64,000 nucleotides of DNA, taken from contig NZ_SDLI01000005.1 in NCBI RefSeq assembly GCF_004123195.1, positions 194,475 to 258,474 on the forward strand, given 5' to 3'. Position 1 is the stretch's first letter. Each line of letters begins with the position of its first letter. This DNA comes from Ammoniphilus sp. CFH 90114 (GTDB lineage Bacteria > Bacillota > Bacilli > Aneurinibacillales > RAOX-1). The notes under the pieces are model-generated. The model did not search any database, was not told where the DNA came from, and worked only from the letters and a program-made list of their open reading frames with translations. This document shows positions 53,065 to 61,301 of the stretch, one piece after another. A program made the position numbers and the translations under genes.

Positions 53065-53703
53065 ATGAAGTCGTCACAGGATTCACATTTATTGATACCC
53101 AATATCCTCACCTCAAGAAAGAGCATACAGAAGTTTCAAGGTGGTATACGATTATCGGAGGAGCTGTTGGCTGAGCTTATACGTTTGGCCACTTATGCTC
53201 CATCGACTTGGAATCTACAGCATTGGCGCTTTATGGTAATCCAAAACCAAGATCGAAAAAAAAGATTGTTTCCGATTGTCTACGACCAGCAACAGATTAT
53301 TGACTGTTCTGTGGCTTTTCTGGTACTAGGGGATACGCAAGCTCATACGAAGGCTGAAAAAATAGTCAACCAGGCATTTAGACAGGGGCACTGTACCGCA
53401 CAAATGAAAGAGGAACAAATCAAAGCGATCCAAGAGGCCTATCTGGAGGCAGGACCCGAATTTCGTAAAGAGGAAGCGATTCGAAATGCATCCTTAGCGG
53501 CTATGCAGTTGATGCTTGCCTGCCGGGATAAAGGACTCGACACCAGTATTCTTCGCTTCAAAACGGAAGAGATAAGACAAGAATTAAACATTCCAAGTCG
53601 ATATATTCCGGTCATGTGTATTTGCGTCGGCTACGCGGCACGTGCACCGAAACCTTCCTTACGCTTGCCGATTGAGGAGATTATGATTGAGGAGACGTTT
53701 TAA
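53065..53703 (+). CDS. Nitroreductase family protein
   Basis: The 212-residue flavoprotein has TSRKSIQKFQGG, LIRLATYAPSTWNLQHWRFM (FMN-binding helix and loop), NASLAAMQLMLACRDKGLDT and a C-terminal FMN-contact segment. It reduces nitro compounds or quinones with NAD(P)H. The ATG at 53065 follows AGAGGGGAATTGAG. It is the last gene of the MarR unit, ending in a perfect terminator. Confidence 0.9.
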   Translation: MKSSQDSHLLIPNILTSRKSIQKFQGGIRLSEELLAELIRLATYAPSTWNLQHWRFMVIQNQDRKKRLFPIVYDQQQIIDCSVAFLVLGDTQAHTKAEKIVNQAFRQGHCTAQMKEEQIKAIQEAYLEAGPEFRKEEAIRNASLAAMQLMLACRDKGLDTSILRFKTEEIRQELNIPSRYIPVMCICVGYAARAPKPSLRLPIEEIMIEETF

Positions 53704-53734
53704 GAAGACTGTTAAGACAGTCTTCTTTTTTATG
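53702..53734 (+). terminator. Intrinsic terminator
   Basis: AGAAGACTGT and ACAGTCTTCT pair across TAAG with six T after. The stem starts right at the nitroreductase stop codon. Confidence 0.92.
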
Positions 53735-53785
53735 TCTTTGATTCACAGGTTTTATAAAAATAGTTTTCAGACACACTCTTTTGTG

Positions 53786-53812
53786 ATATTATTTCGTACA
53801 GAAAACATTGTT
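53786..53812 (+). promoter_or_regulatory. Regulatory repeat copy 1, before DUF1904 gene
   Basis: ATTTCGTACAGAAAACATTGTT here matches ATTTCGTGCAGAAAATATCTTGTT at 54206-54233 in nearly every position. The presence of the same element before two neighbouring genes suggests a common operator. Confidence 0.5.
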
Positions 53813-53877
53813 TTGACAATGATTGTATTAACATTAGATCCAGTGATAAACCTTATTTGTCAGAGAGGAAGATGAGG

Positions 53878-54207
53878 ATGCCTTACCTCCGTTTTAATGG
53901 ATTCACCACGGAAGAGTTAACAAGTCTCATTCCTAAAATAACTCAAGTCTTCGCGATAACAGCGGATATTGAAGAAGGAAAGGTCAAAGTGGAGCTTTGT
54001 CAAAGGGACAGCTTGACTCATAACCCACGATATTTAGAGATTCTGATGTTTCAACGAAGTCAGGATAAGCACGACCGTATTGTAGCGGATTTGCATGAAT
54101 TATTAGAAAGCGGGGGATTCAAGGATACCCATATCTTCTACATGATTCTGGATCCAAAACTCTACTATAAGAATGGCAAGCCTCTTACTGGATATGTCGT
54201 TCAATAA
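53878..54207 (+). CDS. DUF1904 family protein
   Basis: The 109-residue protein begins MPYLRFNGFTTEELTSLIPK and has VELCQRDSLTHNPRYLEILM and FKDTHIFYMILDPKLYYKNG. These are typical of DUF1904, small proteins with a tautomerase-like fold. The ATG at 53878 lies six bases after AGGAAG; the ATG at 53872 is too close to it. Its direct-repeat leader is shared with the following MarR gene. Confidence 0.82.
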   Translation: MPYLRFNGFTTEELTSLIPKITQVFAITADIEEGKVKVELCQRDSLTHNPRYLEILMFQRSQDKHDRIVADLHELLESGGFKDTHIFYMILDPKLYYKNGKPLTGYVVQ

Positions 54208-54233
54208 TATTTCGTGCAGAAAATATCTTGTTC
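54206..54233 (+). promoter_or_regulatory. Regulatory repeat copy 2, before MarR gene
   Basis: This is the second copy of the element at 53786. It also forms an inverted repeat ATATTT...AAATAT (54208-54226), which fits a MarR-type operator ahead of the marR-lysE pair. Confidence 0.5.
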
Positions 54234-54263
54234 ACGAAAGAAGGTTTGAAGGGAGGGATTACA

Positions 54264-54701
54264 CTGAGTAAAGCGACGGTATTAAGAGAGCTGATGAAAA
54301 AGCTGAACAAATCCTTTGAACTGGCCGTCACCAGAGAGTTAGCGGAATATGGGATTACACTCCCTCAACTGTTAGTTTTGCGGAGGATCACAAATGGTCC
54401 CCAGACGATTGGAGATATCAGTAAGGCCATTAATTTATCTTACAGTACGGTTTCTGGAATTATTGATCGTCTTGAAAGAGAAAAGTGGGTCAAGAGAGTA
54501 AAGGATATGAAAGATCGTCGGGTCGTCTGGATTCAAACGACGGAGAAAGTAGAAGAAATCAGAAAACAAGTACCTGCTTTTCAGGAAAGCTATTATGCAA
54601 GTATGTTTGAAGAACTGACCGAGGAGGAGATGGATCAAATCATTCAATCACTAGAGTTACTTACGAAAACAATAGATAAGAAGGTTGGTGAGAAATCATG
54701 A
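54264..54701 (+). CDS. MarR family transcriptional regulator
   Basis: The roughly 145-residue protein has the MarR fold: GITLPQLLVLRRITNGPQTI, GDISKAINLSYSTVSGIIDR, LEREKWVKRVKDMKDRRVVW and a C-terminal dimer helix. The start is uncertain. GGGAGGG at 54251-54257 points to the CTG at 54264, while TTG codons at 54246 and 54228 are in frame with weaker sites. It overlaps the LysE gene by four bases (ATGA), so it likely controls that exporter. Confidence 0.87.
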   Translation: MSKATVLRELMKKLNKSFELAVTRELAEYGITLPQLLVLRRITNGPQTIGDISKAINLSYSTVSGIIDRLEREKWVKRVKDMKDRRVVWIQTTEKVEEIRKQVPAFQESYYASMFEELTEEEMDQIIQSLELLTKTIDKKVGEKS

Positions 54702-55405
54702 AAAGAAAACTCATACTTTATGCTATTTTGATCCTCATGGTTGTAAGCGGAGGAGGCATTGGAGCGTATTATTGGTACCAAGGGGCCCATATGCTAACCT
54801 TTATATTTGTGGTGCTCATGTTATTTCTCATCCCAGGACCAGCGGTTTTGCTAACCGTATCCCAAACGGCAAGAGGAGGAAGGAAAGCTGGACTTCTAAC
54901 AGGGATCGGGATTGCTGTGGGAGATTTAATCCACACCATTGTAGCAGTTCTTGGACTTTCAGCGATCCTCATGACTTCTTCTCTTGCTTTTGAGATCGTT
55001 AAATATCTGGGGGCTCTATACTTAGTCTACTTAGGAATTTGTGCTTTTCTTGAAAGAACGGACAAACAAGAAAGTCAGGTAAAAAGAGAGTTGAATCCTG
55101 CATCGTCCTTTTATCAGGCAATTCTCATTGAATTGCTAAATCCAAAAACAGCGCTATTTTTCTTAGCTTTTCTGCCGCAATTTGTCCGAGCTGATGGATT
55201 TCCTGTTATTATTCAGCTTTTGATCCTTGGATTGACCTTTGTGTTGATGAGCATTATGTACACCACGATCCTTGTTTTCCTCATAAGTTCATTAGGTACG
55301 AAATGGATTCAAAAGAATTCTATGTTTGCACGTTGGCAAGGAAAAATCGTGGGTTCCGTATACGTAGGGTTAGGTTTGAAATTAGCTTTTGAAAAGAGGG
55401 TATAG
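54698..55405 (+). CDS. LysE/RhtB family exporter
   Basis: The 235-residue membrane protein has the LysE core: LFLIPGPAVLLTVSQTARGG, RKAGLLTGIGIAVGDLIHTI and YLGALYLVYLGICAF. The C-terminal half has LLNPKTALFFLAFLPQFV. An extra N-terminal helix (about 5-28) makes it slightly longer than the usual 200-210 residues. Such proteins export amino acids or related small molecules. Its start is inside the end of marR, so the two are coupled. Confidence 0.92.
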   Translation: MKRKLILYAILILMVVSGGGIGAYYWYQGAHMLTFIFVVLMLFLIPGPAVLLTVSQTARGGRKAGLLTGIGIAVGDLIHTIVAVLGLSAILMTSSLAFEIVKYLGALYLVYLGICAFLERTDKQESQVKRELNPASSFYQAILIELLNPKTALFFLAFLPQFVRADGFPVIIQLLILGLTFVLMSIMYTTILVFLISSLGTKWIQKNSMFARWQGKIVGSVYVGLGLKLAFEKRV

Positions 55406-55407
55406 GC

Positions 55408-55479
55408 ATGAAAATTTGGAAACAGCCGACCTATATGATTCATAGTGTGGATGAATTAAGACAAAAACTTATCCAATAG
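55408..55479 (+). CDS. Possible 23-residue leader-type peptide
   Basis: MKIWKQPTYMIHSVDELRQK... runs 23 residues to TAG at 55477-55479, with GAGGG seven bases before its ATG and three bases after the lysE stop. It could be a real micro-protein, a chance frame, or the start of a decayed gene. The evidence is only the ribosome site. Confidence 0.25.
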   Translation: MKIWKQPTYMIHSVDELRQKLIQ

Positions 55480-55550
55480 ACACTTCGTATGGTCTAAAAA
55501 AAGGAGGGGAACCTAAAAAAAGTTTATTAATTGCGGGAGAGGATTTATCT

Positions 55551-55775
55551 ATGGCGGACATTGATGACATTTCTTCAAGACTAATCATCACTCTCCAAGA
55601 AAGAGGGTGTGAAATAACCAAAGAAAATGGGGCAGCGAACGCTATTATTATCGCGATTGCGGAAGCGTATCATCTTGGAATCGAGAAAGGGATACGGTCC
55701 GGAAAAATTGAGATGATTGAATTGATGGATATGCAAATCAATGATGTGAAAAGTAAACTCCTAGATCATTTGTAG
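55551..55775 (+). CDS. Hypothetical 74-residue protein
   Basis: The product is acidic and helical (DDISSRLIITLQERGCEITK, then ANAIIIAIAEAYHLGIEKGI). GAGAGGATTTATCT precedes the ATG. I do not recognise the family. It stands alone between the LysE and fasciclin genes. Confidence 0.6.
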   Translation: MADIDDISSRLIITLQERGCEITKENGAANAIIIAIAEAYHLGIEKGIRSGKIEMIELMDMQINDVKSKLLDHL

Positions 55776-55843
55776 ATTTTATGGATAAAAGTGTAAAAAA
55801 AATGAATACTACCTTTTAGACAAATTAAAAGGAGGTATTGTTA

Positions 55844-56335
55844 ATGGAAAAGAGAAAGTTTGGGTTAGTTTTGTTGATGATCATGATGGTTTTATCCTTC
55901 TCAGCGGGAGCGTTCGCAGAGGAGCAAGGTGTTAAAAAGGACATTGTTGATACGGCGATAGAAGCTGGGAATTTTAATACATTGGCAGCTGCTTTAAAAA
56001 AGGCTGGTTTGGTTGACACATTGAAAGGCAAAGGTCCATTCACCGTGTTTGCTCCAACAGATGAGGCCTTTAATAAATTATTAAAGAAGCTAGATATTAC
56101 CGCAGAAGAATTGTTAGCAAGAAAAGACTTAAAGGATATTCTGCTGTACCATGTTGTACCAGGTAAGGTCATGTCTGGTGATCTCAAAGACGGAATGAAA
56201 GTAGAGACTTTGGCTAAGAAGAAAGTGAAAATATCACTTAATCCTACTAAAGTGAACAAAGCAAATGTAATAAAGCCAGACATCGAGGCTTCTAATGGTG
56301 TAATCCATGTAATTGATGAGGTATTATTGCCATAA
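55844..56335 (+). CDS. Secreted fasciclin (FAS1) domain protein
   Basis: The 163-residue protein has a signal peptide ([20 protein letters not shown], cleavage near AFA-EE) and a single FAS1 domain. The domain has [20 protein letters not shown], the H1 box [30 protein letters not shown] and the H2 end [15 protein letters not shown]. It matches the length of the single-domain MPT70-like secreted proteins, which act in adhesion or matrix. The ATG at 55844 follows AAAAGGAGGT. Confidence 0.95.
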   Translation: MEKRKFGLVLLMIMMVLSFSAGAFAEEQGVKKDIVDTAIEAGNFNTLAAALKKAGLVDTLKGKGPFTVFAPTDEAFNKLLKKLDITAEELLARKDLKDILLYHVVPGKVMSGDLKDGMKVETLAKKKVKISLNPTKVNKANVIKPDIEASNGVIHVIDEVLLP

Positions 56336-56350
56336 GAGGGCAAGATCAAA

Positions 56351-56424
56351 ATGAACCGGAAAAGTTTCTGTTATTTCTCTTTATAAGAAGAGGATAAATA
56401 GCGGAGCGTCTTCCGGTTCTTTTA
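56351..56424 (+). terminator. Possible long-loop terminator
   Basis: GAACCGGAA and TTCCGGTTC pair over a roughly 55-base loop and end in CTTTTATTG. It is 15 bases after the fasciclin gene. Confidence 0.5.
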
Positions 56425-56521
56425 TTGTCAGAATCTAACTATGAAACTTTGGAACCTTGGGAGTTTTATAACAATGACTCGATATAGGGTGCAAGATCCA
56501 TCTAAACAGTCATTATATGGG

Positions 56522-57382
56522 TTAGGTTGTTAGATTCTCGACTACTTCTTCTAATGTAAGCCGTTGAATTTGATTTATCGTAATTTGTTGGTTTTTTAAT
56601 TCCATTTCAAGAGCAGATAAATGATTTGTTACGATTTCTGGAGGATTCATTGAAGTACTGATAACATGGGCATGATCCAGAAGGCTATCCGTAACTTGAG
56701 ACACGCTCACTCTAGCCCAATGTTCACGTACATCATCCTTATTAAAGGTGAGTACGATTTTTCCTTCTTCTATGACTGCGATGTAATCGGATAATTGTTC
56801 CACTTCATCGGCAATATGTGTAGCGATTAAAATGCTTCTTTCTCCATCCTCCATATAGTTCAGTAAATCTTCCTTCATTTTCCGTTGGGAAACCATATCC
56901 ATACCGGCAGAAGGTTCATCAAGCACTAATAACTGGGAGTCGTAACATAAGGAGAAGATGAACTCTACCTTTTTTCTCGTACCTGTTGAACCGTGTTCAT
57001 ATTTCATATTTTCATCAATCTGGTACCGCGAAAGGTAATGTAAATAACGCTGATGATCCCAAGTGGGATACCAATAGGAGATGAGAGAAGACAGTTCCTT
57101 AATGCTTAAATGACGATAGGGTTCAAGCTTGTCGCCTACATAGCCAATTTTTTGCTTCAACGCCGTCTCGTTCTCTGAGAAGTTTTCGCCAAAGGCGTAA
57201 ATCGTGCCACTATCTGCTTTCAGAACATTCATCAGGACTCGAAGAAAGGTACTTTTTCCAGATCCATTCGCTCCTATGAGGGCAACGATGGTCCCCTTTT
57301 CGACTATGAGATCAAGGGGTCCTAGACTGAAATTTTTAAGCTTCTTAGTTAAACCTGTTATTGTTAGTGCAGAGGTTTCCAT
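56522..57382 (-). CDS. ABC transporter ATP-binding protein (YtrB-like)
   Basis: The 286-residue ATPase has Walker A ALIGANGSGKST (about 36-43 of GANGSGKS), a Q-loop region KQKIGYVGDKL, an STG-type signature GSTGTRKKVEF, Walker B LLVLDEPSAGMD and the switch histidine in LIATHIADEV. It energises the permease encoded two genes upstream on the same strand. The ATG (complement of 57380-57382) follows AGGAAGGATAAC. It is the last gene of a four-gene operon containing its own GntR-type regulator, an arrangement like ytrABCDEF. Confidence 0.92.
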   Translation of the reverse strand: METSALTITGLTKKLKNFSLGPLDLIVEKGTIVALIGANGSGKSTFLRVLMNVLKADSGTIYAFGENFSENETALKQKIGYVGDKLEPYRHLSIKELSSLISYWYPTWDHQRYLHYLSRYQIDENMKYEHGSTGTRKKVEFIFSLCYDSQLLVLDEPSAGMDMVSQRKMKEDLLNYMEDGERSILIATHIADEVEQLSDYIAVIEEGKIVLTFNKDDVREHWARVSVSQVTDSLLDHAHVISTSMNPPEIVTNHLSALEMELKNQQITINQIQRLTLEEVVENLTT

Positions 57383-57397
57383 AGTTATCCTTCCTGT

Positions 57398-57790
57398 CTA
57401 TTTAAGATAATGGAGGTCGAGCACTTCATTGAAAATAGAACGAATCTCATCCTCCGAAAACCCGAGTTGCTTTCCTTGTTCCAACACTTTTTGAAATCCC
57501 TCATGTACGACTTTTTTCTTCGTCCGATCTTTGGTTTCTCTTTCAATATTGATTACAAAAGTGCCTTTGCCTTGAATCGTTTTGATGAAACCGCTGCTCT
57601 CTAAATTCTGATAAGCTTTCCTTGTGGTTATCACGCTGCAAGCTAACTCACTTGCCAAGATCCGTATGGAAGGAAGGGGAGTGCCTGGTGGAATCTGACC
57701 GCCGACGATGAGTGCTTTAATTTGTGTTTCAATCTGATGGTATATCGGTTCCCGGCTTTCTTCGGAAACCCGTATCGGTAACTTCATCAT
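57398..57790 (-). CDS. GntR family regulator, YtrA subfamily
   Basis: The 130-residue protein is a winged helix (EPIYHQIETQIKALIVGGQI, PPGTPLPSIRILASELACSV, ITTRKAYQNLESSGFIKTIQ, GKGTFVI) with only a short C-terminal helical tail, which defines the YtrA branch. YtrA proteins repress ABC transporter operons in which they lie, often responding to cell-wall antibiotics. It sits between the permease and ATPase genes. Two consecutive ATG codons follow GGAGGAGGG, so the start may be 57790 or 57787. Confidence 0.9.
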   Translation of the reverse strand: MMKLPIRVSEESREPIYHQIETQIKALIVGGQIPPGTPLPSIRILASELACSVITTRKAYQNLESSGFIKTIQGKGTFVINIERETKDRTKKKVVHEGFQKVLEQGKQLGFSEDEIRSIFNEVLDLHYLK

Positions 57791-57805
57791 CCCTCCTCCG
57801 ATCCT

Positions 57806-58546
57806 TTAATAATAATCTCTTTTCATTAAACGATGGGTTAGTATCTTGTTCCAACCCGTACAGGCGGTAACACCTATAAGAAGGGAGAGGAGGGCAAGGC
57901 TCCAACCGTTAGACTTAACCCCAACTAAAATCAGTTCAACAATGCCTAGGTCGAATACTTTATAAGAAGTGGTAATCGTAATAGCTAGAATGCCTAAAAA
58001 AAGAAAGGGAGTTAGATGCAAGACTTTGCCACTGGTACCATACTCAATATAAGGATTGAGTCCCCCTATTGCAAGGGAGCAGCCAAACCAAAAAACAATG
58101 AAAACCATAAATTCCACTGGTGAAATGAGTTGGTAAAATCCTTCTGGTAAGGCTACCGCAAGGGTGCTATAAAAGGTAATTGACATGACAACTAACGTGA
58201 TTAACATCATCAGTGTACGGCTTAGTGACAGCACAGGAACCGGAATGGGCAAGGATCGCAACATAGCCATTCTTTTACTGAAAGGGTCCTCTTTTATCGC
58301 TCTGAAGCTCAGGTAAGGTCCAGAAATAAAAATGGTACCTAAATAAACGGTGATATTGACGAAAATGATATCTAATAAAATATGATTATACTGCACCATT
58401 TCTGTACCGAACATCTTTTTCGCAGATTTATCAAGCAGAACCGATGTGATTAAAGCAAAAAACATGGTGCCAAATAGGGTAAATAGAAGCAAGATCCGAT
58501 GATGTTTGATTTCCTTTTTCGCTAGCCAAATAGCCTGTTGCAGCAT
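57806..58546 (-). CDS. ABC-2-type transporter permease
   Basis: The 246-residue protein has six hydrophobic helices (about 19-38, 55-78, 104-126, 133-152, 172-190 and 195-222) with IWLAKKEIKHHRILLLFTLF at the cytoplasmic N-terminus. It has no ATP-binding motif and pairs with the ATPase encoded downstream. The ATG (complement of 58544-58546) follows AAAGGGGAGAAG. The cargo is unknown, though YtrA-type operons often relate to cell-envelope antibiotics. Confidence 0.82.
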   Translation of the reverse strand: MLQQAIWLAKKEIKHHRILLLFTLFGTMFFALITSVLLDKSAKKMFGTEMVQYNHILLDIIFVNITVYLGTIFISGPYLSFRAIKEDPFSKRMAMLRSLPIPVPVLSLSRTLMMLITLVVMSITFYSTLAVALPEGFYQLISPVEFMVFIVFWFGCSLAIGGLNPYIEYGTSGKVLHLTPFLFLGILAITITTSYKVFDLGIVELILVGVKSNGWSLALLSLLIGVTACTGWNKILTHRLMKRDYY

Positions 58547-58561
58547 AAAATCTTCTCCCCT

Positions 58562-59053
58562 TTAATTTGCTTGAAATAGGTTTCGTTCTCCTAAATTTAG
58601 GAAGTCAATTCCTAGGTAAGCCAATACAGTAAATACCGAACACCATATCACGAGACTCGCTACCATCCAGTTGGCTGTAGATTGTTTCGTGCCACCAAGA
58701 GTTACGCTCATGAACGTGGTTAAGTGACTACCAACGAGCAACGGACCAATGAAGGCCAATCCCGGTAAACCATACTTTATCCATAATTTTTTTGCTCTTA
58801 TCGAACGTTTAGTTGGTGAAGTTGTATCTTCATCGTCACCTTTTCGTTTTTTTCTCCACTGTTTAATCTTGTCTAGGAATAGAATCACCAACAAAACGGT
58901 AAGGATATTCCCTGCTAGACCAAGGATGATCACAGGGAGAGTAGAGAGTCCTGCAAGTATGGCCAGCGGGATCACCGCGTAGGCTTCAAAAAAAGGAATC
59001 GCTGAAAACAGAAAGACGAGCCCATACCCCCATAGTCCATCAAATGTTCCCAT
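58562..59053 (-). CDS. Small multidrug export family protein (Sm_multidrug_ex)
   Basis: The 163-residue membrane protein has helices near 8-25, 30-58, 90-120 and 130-150. LVFLFSAIPFFEAYAVIPLA and YGLPGLAFIGPLLVGSHLTT are characteristic of the PF06695-type putative exporters. A basic loop (KQWRKKRKGDDEDTTSPTKR) sits in the cytoplasm. The ATG follows TTGGAGGGAGATTC. It is the first gene of the ABC operon. Confidence 0.78.
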   Translation of the reverse strand: MGTFDGLWGYGLVFLFSAIPFFEAYAVIPLAILAGLSTLPVIILGLAGNILTVLLVILFLDKIKQWRKKRKGDDEDTTSPTKRSIRAKKLWIKYGLPGLAFIGPLLVGSHLTTFMSVTLGGTKQSTANWMVASLVIWCSVFTVLAYLGIDFLNLGERNLFQAN

Positions 59054-59069
59054 ATGAATCTCCCTCCAA

Positions 59070-59107
59070 GTGTTAAGGTGTTTATATCTTCATACACACT
59101 ATAACAC
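59070..59107 (-). promoter_or_regulatory. Inverted repeats upstream of the ABC operon
   Basis: GTGTTA and TAACAC (59070-59075, 59102-59107) enclose a second GTGT/ACAC pair (59078-59098 region). The nested arms lie directly before the first gene of the YtrA-containing operon, so they are a candidate YtrA-type operator. Confidence 0.35.
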
Positions 59108-59206
59108 ATGGGAATGAGAAATGGAAAGGGGGCTGTATGTACAATTTTTGACTACGTTAAATGAATTTGAGTGTTTGTAAAGTTTTTGTTAAGATAGTAT
59201 CGAAAG

Positions 59207-59216
59207 CCGATATCGG
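59207..59216 (+). promoter_or_regulatory. CCGATATCGG palindrome before the PadR-ChrA operon
   Basis: A perfect 10-base palindrome lies 23 bases before the padR start. It may be the site of the PadR repressor. A TATAAT sequence follows at 59222-59227. Confidence 0.4.
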
Positions 59217-59239
59217 TAATGTATAATGGAGAGGTTCAT

Positions 59240-59548
59240 ATGGAAGATAAAGTACTTAGGAAGCTATTTCTTGGATTTATTCAAATTCATATTCTACATC
59301 ATGCTAAGGAAGAGCCTATTTTTGGCTTGTGGATGTTAGAGGAGCTAAGAGAGCATGGTTATGAAATTAGTGCGGGGACGTTATACCCTATCCTTCACCA
59401 GATGGAGAACAGTGAATTGTTGTCCAAAGAAGAGCGAAATGTAGAAGGCAAGATTAGAAAATATTATCGTACGACGGCCAAGGGGAATATGGTGCTCGTT
59501 GAAGCTAGGAAAAAGGCCTATGAATTATTTAAAGAGATAAAAGAGTAA
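59240..59548 (+). CDS. PadR family regulator of the chromate transporter gene
   Basis: The 102-residue PadR protein shows FIQIHILHHAKEEPIFGLWM, LEELREHGYEISAGTLYPIL and HQMENSELLSKEERNVEGKI, then RKYYRTTAKG. The ATG at 59240 follows GGAGAGG; the ATG at 59219 lies before that site. It is followed after 42 bases by chrA, a common pairing in Bacillales in which PadR represses the transporter until chromate or oxidative signals appear. Confidence 0.9.
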   Translation: MEDKVLRKLFLGFIQIHILHHAKEEPIFGLWMLEELREHGYEISAGTLYPILHQMENSELLSKEERNVEGKIRKYYRTTAKGNMVLVEARKKAYELFKEIKE

Positions 59549-59590
59549 CTGATCTTAGATTTATTTTAGCTAGTAGGAGGTAAGAGTCAC

Positions 59591-60808
59591 ATGAACAGTC
59601 CTAGGTTAGAGGAAAAAGAAGAAAATCAAGATAAGAGTAGATGGAAGTCCTTACTCGAAGTATTGGGAGTGTCGACGAAGTTAGGATTCACTTCGTTTGG
59701 AGGTCCGATCGCTCACCTCGGGTATTTTCATGAGGAATATATCCGTCGTAGGAAGTGGATGGATGAACGCAGTTATGCGGACTTGGTTGCCCTTTGTCAA
59801 TTTCTCCCTGGTCCTGCAAGCAGCCAAGTAGGAATCGGGATTGGGGTTATGCGGGCAGGTCTTTTAGGTGGAATTTTCGCATGGATTGGATTTACTCTTC
59901 CTTCCGTGATTGCCCTTATTCTTTTTGCTTTTCTACTCCAAGGGTTTGATATAGGAAACGCTGGTTGGATTCATGGATTAAAGTTAGTGGCGGTGGCTAT
60001 TGTGGCCCATGCGGTTCTAGGAATGGGACAGAAGCTTACTCCTGATAGGAATAGAGCCACCATGGCCATCCTGGCTGCGACGATCACGCTCCTTTGGCAG
60101 TCGGCGGTGACTCAGGTACTCATCATTATTGTGGCCGGCATCATCGGATTAATCTTATACAAGGATAGCAAGATCCCGGAGTTGCCCGAGATACGTGTTC
60201 CGATCCGTCGATCTGTCGCTGTCCTCAGTCTTGTTCTGTTTTTCGTATTATTATTCGGACTACCATTAGTTCGTAGTGTGGCTTCTTATGAATGGTTAGC
60301 TGTCTTCGACAGTTTTTACCGGGCAGGGTCGCTGGTGTTTGGTGGAGGGCATGTGGTGTTGCCGCTTTTGGAAAGGGAGGTTGTTCCCACTGGGTGGTTA
60401 AATAAGGAAGAGTTCCTCGCCGGTTATGGTGCGACTCAGGCCGTTCCCGGTCCTCTGTTCACCTTTGCTGCCTACTTAGGAGCGATCATGGGTGGCTGGT
60501 TTGGTGCCATGATTGCAACGATCGCGATATTCTTGCCAGCTTTCTTGCTCGTCGTTGGAACGTTGCCATTCTGGGATACGCTACGCAGAAAGCCGAATAT
60601 TCAAGGCGCTTTGGTTGGAGTCAATGCGGCCGTTGTCGGAATCTTATTAGCTGCTCTCTACGATCCGATCTGGACCAGCACCATTTTGGCCCCTGTTGAT
60701 TTTGCTTTAGCGTCTATTTTGTTTATTATGCTTACGTTTTGGAAGACACCGCCTTGGGTTGTCGTTATTGCAGGAGCCTTTGGTGGGATTATTATTGGTT
60801 TATTATAG
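59591..60808 (+). CDS. chrA: Chromate transporter ChrA (long CHR family)
   Basis: The 405-residue protein contains two homologous CHR halves. Half one has LGFTSFGGPIAHLGYFHEEY, LCQFLPGPASSQVGIGIG and helices to about 190. Half two has SFYRAGSLVFGGGHVVLPLL, EFLAGYGATQAVPGPLFTFA and further helices. The P-G-P motif appears in both (FLPGPAS, AVPGPLF). Members expel chromate from the cytoplasm. The ATG follows AGTAGGAGGTAAGAG. Confidence 0.93.
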   Translation: MNSPRLEEKEENQDKSRWKSLLEVLGVSTKLGFTSFGGPIAHLGYFHEEYIRRRKWMDERSYADLVALCQFLPGPASSQVGIGIGVMRAGLLGGIFAWIGFTLPSVIALILFAFLLQGFDIGNAGWIHGLKLVAVAIVAHAVLGMGQKLTPDRNRATMAILAATITLLWQSAVTQVLIIIVAGIIGLILYKDSKIPELPEIRVPIRRSVAVLSLVLFFVLLFGLPLVRSVASYEWLAVFDSFYRAGSLVFGGGHVVLPLLEREVVPTGWLNKEEFLAGYGATQAVPGPLFTFAAYLGAIMGGWFGAMIATIAIFLPAFLLVVGTLPFWDTLRRKPNIQGALVGVNAAVVGILLAALYDPIWTSTILAPVDFALASILFIMLTFWKTPPWVVVIAGAFGGIIIGLL

Positions 60809-60858
60809 GAAAAAGCATTCCGCATAAATTTGGAAGGCTTTATCTTTTGATAGGGCAG

Positions 60859-61039
60859 CCGGACATCAGGTGCGTTATTAGAGTTAAAATCGCTAAAATT
60901 ACAAGTTGAACGGACATTGGTTCCGTTATTTCTGAGAAATACGTCTTAGAAAGCTTGTCCTAGATGAAATAGCGGTTTCTGTGTCCAGAAAAGACCCTTA
61001 TTGAGGTTTTTGGGGATATATAAGATACTGTATGTCCGG
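60859..61039. repeat. Imperfect palindromic repeat element (four related CGGACA motifs)
   Basis: CCGGACATCAGGTGCGTTATTA (60859) and CGGACATTGGTTCCGTTATTTC (60911) are direct relatives. GAAATAGCGGTTTCTGTGTCC (60966-60986) is an inverted version of the second and GTATGTCCGG (61030-61039) an inverted version of the first. The roughly 180-base piece is therefore an imperfect inverted repeat lacking coding frames, possibly a MITE-like or REP-type element. Confidence 0.6.
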
Positions 61040-61044
61040 CAAAC

Positions 61045-61110
61045 ACTAAATCCCCACTTGTAACAAAAACAAGTTGAAACTCGTCCCAAAGTAGGGGACT
61101 TAGTTCTAAT
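61045..61110 (+). other. Hairpin leader before the 42-residue gene
   Basis: ACTAAATCCCCACTT and AAGTAGGGGACTTAG can pair, and an inner hairpin ACTTGT...ACAAGT lies within. No T run follows, so this looks like a structured leader rather than a terminator. Confidence 0.35.
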
Positions 61111-61126
61111 AAAGGAGAGATATGAA

Positions 61127-61255
61127 TTGTCAGCGAATGCACTTTTGATTGCTTTTGTATCAGGGGTTCTAACTTATATTATTGCAGGTGAGATGCATCC
61201 TTTACTCATCACGAACGTCCTTCTGGGATTAATAGCAGGGAAGATGACGGACTAA
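61127..61255 (+). CDS. Small 42-residue hydrophobic protein
   Basis: Starting at TTG 61127, eight bases after AAAGGAGAG, the frame encodes SANALLIAFVSGVLTYIIAG, then EMHPLLITNVLLGLIAGKMT and D. Two hydrophobic stretches suggest a small membrane protein. The ribosome site is strong, which is why I include it. No homologue is known to me. Confidence 0.5.
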   Translation: MSANALLIAFVSGVLTYIIAGEMHPLLITNVLLGLIAGKMTD

Positions 61256-61301
61256 GCCGATATTTGAAAAAGAAGAATATCGGCTATCGTCGTTCATTAT
61301 T

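Noticed and set aside
56940-57000. Degenerate ABC signature in the ATPase
   Set aside because: GSTGTRKK still contains the STG form seen in YtrB-like ATPases, so it is not a strong deviation.
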